A stretch of 64,000 nt of DNA from Clitoria ternatea. Taxonomy: Eukaryota; Streptophyta; Magnoliopsida; Fabales; Fabaceae. This document shows positions 57,713-64,000 of this stretch, piece after piece; position 1 is the stretch's first letter, and each line of letters starts with the position of its first letter. The stretch spans positions 127,148,001-127,212,000 of the forward strand of contig CM075672.1 of NCBI GenBank assembly GCA_037962975.1. The letters are read 5' to 3'. The position numbers and the translations under genes were made by a program. A model generated the notes under the pieces. The model saw only the letters and a program-made list of their open reading frames with translations, made no database searches and was not told where the DNA came from.

Positions 57713-60119
57713 TTTGAAAAGATTTTTAACACACCATAATTTGAACTAGTTTTTGTGAGTAGTTATGTTTTGATGACCTGACAAAGATACCAAGTAACCC
57801 AAAGGTCGATTAAGATTATGATTTGCAAGCTGCATGCTGGGACAAAAAATAAGCTCTTGGATGATCTTCTGACCCACACTTGCATCAATAACAAACAACA
57901 TACGATAAGTTTTATAAAGTTTTGATTTGGTTCTGTTTCTGTTAATTAGTAAAGCTTAATTAACACTTAAATGTATACATAATTAGATGAAGGAACTTAA
58001 TTCATGTCATCAACCCTTCTAAAAGTTATAGGCTTATAGCATTCAACTAATTAGTGTCTCCCTAGCAAAAAATCTTTTGAGGATCAGGTCATTAAAATAA
58101 ATTTATCTTTCTCAACAAAGTTTTTTTTTATAAATATGGTAAGATTCAAATCTTGACAAAAGTGTGTTTAAGGATTTTCTATCAAAATTCTGTCAAAATT
58201 TACTAATAGACGTAAAGGTTTAAGTCTGTTGTGACTCTAAATATATTTTAGAAGCATAAGTCTATTGTATAACCTTATAAAACTATAAAATTTAAATGAA
58301 ACTAGTTGCTTGTTAGGTGACTAATTATTTTTCAGAAGCTATAAATAAGGTTTGACAAGGCATGCTTATAGATCTCAGTAAGGGAATGAGAGATCTTTTT
58401 GCTGAGGAAACTAATCTGGATTGTAAGATGGCTATATAATGTTTTCTAGATTTATTCCTTGATTGGAGGCCAACTGTAAATGCTATAGTGGATCCATTCT
58501 ACACATATTTTTAATTATCCACTTCAAATGAAATTGTTTCAGTGATTGGTCAGTTATAAATTCTATGGTGTGAAATATGTTAGTCAGGAGTTTCTGGATA
58601 GGAAAGACAATACATCTGTAGCTAAATAAAAAATGCTTTTCATCAACACAAGTATCCAACAACTTCAACATGGTTCAAAACAACTTTATATGTTTATATA
58701 TCAAAAAGAAATTTTTATGGTTCCCTTATATAACTCAAAGAGACAATCCAACAGGACTCCATAAGAATTTAAGCCAAGCTACATTTTATGAGAATGACAA
58801 TGTTATTGGCTTGGTAACACAAAGTGGTAACTTGAAACTGAAAATTCAATGACCATCATACAGAACATCATCGTAAACTTGAAACATAGATAATTTGTGG
58901 AGTTCTTCTCCATAATGTGCTACTAAAAGAAATGCACTATGAGACAAGGAATTTAATCTTAATTTAGAGCATGGTTAAATGATTCTTAATCTGCATAATT
59001 GAGTTTAATTATGGACAAGGATCTAGAACTATCTCGACAGGAACTAAATTTCAGTCCTATAAGCTAAAAATACAGGGAACTAATCAAGGTAAAATCTAAT
59101 ATTATTACTTAGCTCAAATAGCATTCAACAAGGTCAAACCAGAAAAATATACATACTCGCCACTTTGTATTCATGGACCACTTCATTTATAACCAATAGA
59201 ACACAAAAACAACTCTTGGAAACTCATATCAACATTCCAGCTCCAACGTTTCTCACCATTCAAAAAGAAAAATGAAACATAAGTAAATAAAAATATTTGA
59301 TAAACTCCAACAAAACCAAAATCAGCACAAATTATTTAATTAATTACCATCCTGCACTCAATTCGAATTCTAAAAATTAAAAAATAGTGGAAAAAAGAGT
59401 TAACATAGAAAAAAGGGAGAAAAAGAAATTTACCTGGTAGTGAAGAAAGGTAAGTCATGCCGTTTTAAAATCGCCTAACCCATGATGAATCAATTAGGAT
59501 ATTAACCATGGAAGAAAAAGAAGAAGAACTCTAGGGGAAGTTCAGAGAAGAAGAATATGGAAAATGTGTGGGAAAGTGTGATAGCAAAGTTACTTTGAGA
59601 TAAAATAACAGTGTTTAAAAAGTAAAATTAAAATTCCAATTTTTGTAAATTCAAGCACTGAAGCACATTCTCGCCAAAGCACGCGACGTGTGACCAATTA
59701 GAATGCAATTTAAAAAATAAATAGTTTGTTACAGTTTTTGAAGACCATCAAAATAATAGTGTCAATAATCAGGATATTTTTTGTTGTAATATATAGAATT
59801 AAATTAATGTTTTATTAAATTAATAAAATTATTATATAAATACCTGTGAAGCAAAATTTAAAAGAAAAATTAAATGAATATATAGTAATTAAATCATATA
59901 ATAAGAATTTTTAAAAGAAATATTATTTCAATAAAGTTTTATATTTCTTCAACTCGTAGAATTCATTTGTAATAAAACAAAAATGTTGATCTTAATATCT
60001 ACAAAATAATTTTTTAGAATGTCATCTATTTGTTTAATCAATATATATATAAAAGAAGTTATAGTTATTTTATATCATTAAAAAAATGTGTACAAAGTAT
60101 ATATGGAATAAAATTAAAA
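57713..60119. other. Unresolved DNA upstream of the second CACTA's TNP2 remnant
   Basis: The N-terminal and tnp2-core parts of the transposase should lie here but are not recognisable. Only short frames with frequent stops occur (for example 58,483-58,671 minus and 58,670-58,852 plus). I could not place the 5' terminus of the second CACTA. An internal deletion is likely. Confidence 0.35.
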
Positions 60120-60860
60120 AAATGGAAGCTGGTATAGTTTCTAGAAGCTCTTGCTAGCAATTTGGTTTCCTTATCTCCTAATAAAACTCACCATAGAGTT
60201 CAGGATTTGAACAAAAGCATTCCTACAATCATCAAGAGTACAATAAAAATTAGAAATGCCTTTAGATATTGATTACAGGATATCAACTACAGACTTACAA
60301 TCAACTTTAAAAATGATATTTAGTAATAAAGAGCTTCACATAGACCTCATGGTTATAGATCTATTAACCTTGATAATTTCTAAAATAGATTCCAACACCA
60401 AAAATATTTTGCTCACTAAAGATGGCTACATCAATGTTACATTTTATCATCCTTATAGGTGGTGCTTTCTAATTTTCTACAGTCTCAAACAATAGCAATA
60501 GCAATGGCACTGACAATAGCATTGGACATGAGTTGTTACTTTGATTTCCTAGCATATTGCCATTCTTGCAGATATCTCACAGTAAAGGGCAAGGACATTT
60601 CAATTAGCATATTATTTCTTTACAAACCAGATCATTTTGACGGTTCAAAATACACCAGAGAATCATGACAAACCTATTAACAGCAGAGTGAATATAGTTT
60701 CACTGGTTGATTCTGCAGAATAAATATGATTAGTCATCAAATGCCATAAATTGGATGTTTGTCAAATTGTTATTGCAGAATCGCATCCAAAGAAAAGATG
60801 CCAATCATTTTCTAAAGCTTGTTGTCATGAGATAAAATTATGAGCAGTTAACTTCCATTT
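60120..60860 (-). pseudogene. LINE-type retroelement remnant: zinc-binding RVT and RNase H-like domains
   Basis: On the minus strand, from 60,840 down, a zf-RVT-like region ('ENDWHLFFGC', 'SAESTSETIFTLL') is followed by an RNase H-like (RVT_3) region: 'KAPPIRMIKCNIDVAIFSEQ' near 60,400-60,460, 'FKVDCKSVVDIL' near 60,290 and 'FIRR*GNQIAS' near 60,170. Multiple stops and at least one frameshift. These two domains sit at the C-terminus of plant LINE ORF2 and of related host RNase H-like genes. The first asparagine-aspartate core is kept. The plus-strand frames 60,256-60,668 are shadows. Confidence 0.8.
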
Positions 60861-60878
60861 AATTGCCACCTAAAGGAA

Positions 60879-61101
60879 TCATGTTATAATTTGATGTAGT
60901 GTAAATCCCTCTCGAAAAGGGCTACTTGTTTATTGTATGATTCTTTTAAGGTTTATTTGATAAAACTAACGAATAAGTTAGTTGAAAAATCATGTTATAA
61001 TTTGATGTAGTGTAAATCCCTCTCGAAAAGAGCTACTTGTTTATATATGATTCTTTTATGGTTTATTTGATAAAACTAATGAATAAGTTAGTTGAAAACT
61101 G
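60879..61101. repeat. 111-bp tandem duplication
   Basis: 'atgttataatttgatgtagt' starts at 60,881 and again at 60,992, and similarity continues through 'gaataagttagttgaaaa' with few differences. It lies at the left side of an AT-rich stretch (to about 61,430) with inverted 'ataagttagtt' words that may be a degenerate MITE. Confidence 0.85.
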
Positions 61102-61827
61102 ATAAGCTAGTTAAAAATTAATAAGTTAACTAATTAAATTAAAATATATTTAATAAAATTAGCTATTAAATATAGAATGATATGATATATATATACATAT
61201 ATATATTTTAAATATAGATATGAGTGATTTTAAAAAATATATATATCACTAAAGATAAATGTGTAAAAAAATAACATATATTTAAAGTTTATAAGCTCAA
61301 AAGCTACTAAAATTACAAGTTATTAACCTAAGCTCATTTAATAAATGTGACTATTTTATTTAATAAAATTTTAAGCTAATAAAATAAACTATAAACTAAC
61401 TTAAATAAATACTCATAACCCTCCTAAACATAACCTTAATTTCCCATAAAAAAAAAACAAGAAGTGAATAAGAAAGAAACTTTATTGAGCCAATTCCATA
61501 AGCCATACACATTGATTCGTTAGCTGGCTGGGCACCATGCATGACTCTCATCGTGCAACTCCACCAAAAATCTTGTCAAAGTCTTATCCTTTTTATCACC
61601 AACACTCGAGAATGTTGAATAGGGACTTAAATTAAAATTAGACACAATACGACATTGACTAGGCTAGCATAACCATAAAGTTAACAACCCTAAACTTGTA
61701 AGAAATAGACAGGCTAATGATGAATTAATTTAGCAATAAGGAAGTGTGAGCAGAAGGAATAAGGCTAATCATGGAAGGCAATGCCATCAGTTTAAGAATG
61801 AGAAACATATGAAGGGTTCAAAAAAAT
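61102..61827. other. AT-rich intergenic-type DNA, possible MITE remnant
   Basis: No coding similarity. 'aagctaataaaataaactataaactaac' near 61,371-61,400 is roughly the inverse of 'gataaaactaacgaataagtta' at about 60,959, consistent with a decayed MITE, but the ends are not clear. Confidence 0.3.
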
Positions 61828-62285
61828 TTCATCAGTAGCTTTTAGGCATTTTATATAGGAGCTTCGGCATATTAGGTAGCTTATAAGCTTCCTACTATAT
61901 AAAGGTAGAATGTTAGAAAAAAATTTGTACTACTTAATTTGTTCATAGGCATCTAAGTGTTGTAAAAATTTTCATGGAAGAATTACCTGTGTATTTTATG
62001 ACTTACCTGTGCATTTTATATAGCAACTTTTTCCTTTTATGTGTCATTCATTTCAACAAAATTTACATCAGTAGATTATGTGCATCTTATATAACAGCTC
62101 CTGTATAGTAGTTAGCCTATAAGTTCTTGATCTGTTCATCAATAGCTTTTGCATATAAGTTCTATAAAAGTTTTCATGAATAAATTCTCTATGCATTTAA
62201 TGACTCACCAGTGTATGTTATCAAGCAGCTTTTTCATTCCATATGCCATTAGGCTCATAAAAATTAGTTGCGCTTTATGGAACTT
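61828..62285. repeat. Degenerate tandem duplication, about 236-bp unit
   Basis: 'atcagtag' at 61,831 and 62,067 each start a stretch with matching landmarks: 'ttatata(gg/ac)agct', 'gttcat', 'ttttcatg', 'ttatgact(t/c)acc' and 'agc(a)actttttc'. Similarity is moderate, so the duplication is old. Confidence 0.6.
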
Positions 62286-62429
62286 TTAGAAAATGGGTAA
62301 TTTCAATAATAATTGTTGGAAAAGAAAAACATAAAGATGTATCTCTTACTTCATAGTCAGTTGCATTTGTACCAGAACTTAGAAGATGCACAAACAATTT
62401 TTGATACTCTTTTTGCTATGCTGTTTAGT

Positions 62430-63797
62430 TGCTGTATCTAAAAGATGATTTGAGAATTTATATTTCATCTAATGGTGATTTAAGAAAATTTGTGTTTGAG
62501 GAGGCTCATAAAAGTGTGTTAACCTTTTATCCTAATTTGACTAAAATGTATTAGGATTTGAAAAATAATTTTTGGTGGCCTGGTATAAAGTGTGATGTGA
62601 CGAACATTGTTATATCTTGCCTTGTTTCTCAGAAGGCCAAGATTGAAAATCAAAAGTCATCTAGTTTGTTGAGGTCCCTTGAGATTCCAGTTTAGATGTG
62701 GGATAGTATTGCTATAGATTTTGTTTCTGGTTTACCTAGAACCCGTGCAAGAAATGATGCGATATGGGTAATTGTTGATTGATTGACGAAGTGTGCTCAT
62801 TTTTTACCCATGAATATGAAGAGTCCATTACAAAAGTTGGCACAATCATACATAAGGGAGATTGTTAGATTGCATGGTGTGCCATCTACCATTATATCCG
62901 ATCGAGATCCTCGGTTTACTTCTCGATTTTAGGGAAGTTTGCATCAATAGTTAGGCTCTAAGCTTAAGTTTAGCTCGACTTATCATCCACAAACCGGCGG
63001 AATTTACGAGAGGACTATACAAAGCCTAGAAGATTTGTTGAGGACTTGTGTTCTAGAGTATGATTGTTGTTGGGAGAGATGTCTTCCACTAATTGAATTC
63101 ATATACTATAACAGTTACCATAGTAGTATTTGTAGGCTCCCTATGAGGCACTTTATGGCAGAAAATGTAGAACGCCTCTATATTGGTTAGATACTGGTGA
63201 GAATTTGGCTTTAGTCCAAGAAATTATTCAGGAAACCACTGAGCAGATTAAATTAATACAAGAAAAGATGAAAATTACTCAAGATTGACAGGAGAGTTAC
63301 TATGACAAAAAGAAGAAACCACTTGAATTTCAAGTTGGTGACCATGTGTTTCTAAAGGTCTCATGTGATAAAGGAATTGGTAGAGCTTTAAAGAGCAAGA
63401 AGTTAAGTCCTAAGTTCATAAGACCATATGAGATTCTGAAACAAATCGGTGACATTGCATATCAGATTGCACTTCCTCCGCATCTTGTAAATTTGCACAA
63501 TGTGTTTCATGTGTCACAATGAAGAAAGTATACTCTTGATCCCTCGCAAGTAATTCCTGTTGATGTTATTGAGGTGTGGGAAGACCTGTCTGTTCCTCTA
63601 TATTTATTTGTATTGTTGAACATCCTATTAAGAAGCTACAGAATAAGCTGGTGCCACTAGTGAAGGTGGCTTGGAGACATGGAAATATAGAGACTACCAC
63701 ATGGGAACACGAGGATGATATGCGGAGCGGTACCTGAATGTATTCAAATCAGGTATGTTGAATTTCAAGGATGAAATTTATTTTAGATGGGGTGGAT
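62430..63797 (+). pseudogene. Chromovirus-type Ty3/gypsy integrase and C-terminal chromo-like tail, decayed
   Basis: Frames on the plus strand give the RNase H-integrase linker ('DDLRIYISSNGDLRKFVFEE'), the zinc-finger region ('NFWWPGIKCDV'), the DDE core ('WDSIAIDFVSGLP', 'STIISDRDPRFTSRF', 'STYHPQTGGIYERTIQSL') and the C-terminal part ('VNLHNVFHVSQ', 'PLVKVAWRHGNIETTTWEHE'). The three catalytic acidic residues are recognisable. At least nine stops and several frameshifts disrupt it. 'ttttagatggggtgga' (63,781-63,796) is the polypurine tract. Gag, protease and RT of this element are not in the window. Confidence 0.88.
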
Positions 63798-64000
63798 TAT
63801 AACATCCTGAAATTTAGAAAATAAATTTATTAATGAGGAAATAATAAATTATTTGACACCCAAATTATGTAGAGAAATTAATTAAAATATTAATTATGAA
63901 TTATCAGTAGAATAAAATTTACTAAAATCAAACGATTTAACTGATGATGTAAGGCCCACTGAATTTAATATTCAAAATAATTTTTAGAGTTGTGGAAGGA
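63798..64000 (+). repeat. Start of the 3' LTR of the chromovirus-type element (truncated by the window)
   Basis: It begins TATAACATCCTG (TGTAACATCC-like) right after the polypurine tract. It shares with the LTR at 34,059 the order 'aaaataaatttatt', 'aataattgatta/aataaattattt', 'gaattatcagta', 'atttaac(t/a)gatgatgt' and 'ggcccact/gacccact'. It therefore belongs to the same broad LTR family as the non-coding large element. Confidence 0.8.

Noticed and set aside
57720..57950. Minus-strand frame pieces with residues such as 'CPSMQLANHNL'
   Set aside because: I could not match them to any family with confidence and they contain stops.

Overview
The window is plant nuclear DNA made almost entirely of transposable elements. 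I found no intact host gene. It is AT-rich, with plant Ty3/gypsy and Ty1/copia LTRs, CACTA (En/Spm) transposons, a MITE and a LINE remnant. This fits gene-poor heterochromatin of a eudicot. The repeat style looks legume-like, but that is a weak guess. Most insertions can be ordered from target-site duplications (TSDs) read directly in the sequence.

Left part (1-26,340): an Athila-like gypsy element on the minus strand (390-18,745, TSD TCAGA) keeps gag and protease remnants only. Its gag is split by a copia-like solo LTR (5,854-16,624, TSD ACAAC), which is itself split by a 9.5-kb CACTA element (6,637-16,141, TSD ATC). That CACTA carries a degenerate TNP2 transposase and a second multi-exon gene ending in a Ulp1-type cysteine protease domain. 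A minus-strand solo LTR follows (19,546-25,523, TSD GGGAA). It contains a 144-bp tandem array and is interrupted by a truncated plus-strand LTR of the same family.

Right part (26,340-60,100): a second CACTA on the minus strand is broken up by later insertions. Its TNP1-like gene lies at 26.8-30.0 kb and its TNP2 pieces at 48.0-49.1 and 57.2-57.7 kb. An intron of the TNP1-like gene holds a fragment of a 2-oxoglutarate-dependent dioxygenase gene. Between the two genes sits a smaller CACTA-type element (about 30,954-48,020) carrying consecutive exons of a vacuolar H+-ATPase subunit a gene, a Pack-CACTA. This in turn was entered by a 13.5-kb LTR element with 5-kb LTRs and a 2.4-kb non-coding interior (34,059-47,607, TSD ATGGT). 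The 3' LTR of that element holds a chimeric retroelement patch and a Tourist-like MITE. The TNP2 exon is interrupted by an Athila-like solo LTR (49,086-57,208, TSD GTGAT), which holds a gypsy solo LTR (49,089-55,532, TSD ATTAA), which holds another solo LTR (51,130-53,850).

Right end (60,100-64,000): a LINE zinc-binding/RNase H remnant, AT-rich duplicated DNA, and the decayed integrase end of a chromovirus-type gypsy element running into its 3' LTR at the window edge.

Two patterns stand out. First, several unrelated elements carry dispersed arrays of short palindromes, each with a characteristic sequence, and two of these motifs recur in different families. Second, four otherwise diverged gypsy LTRs share a splice-donor/acceptor-like layout and a CCTTGGCC block. 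With the two captured host genes, these are the most useful leads.
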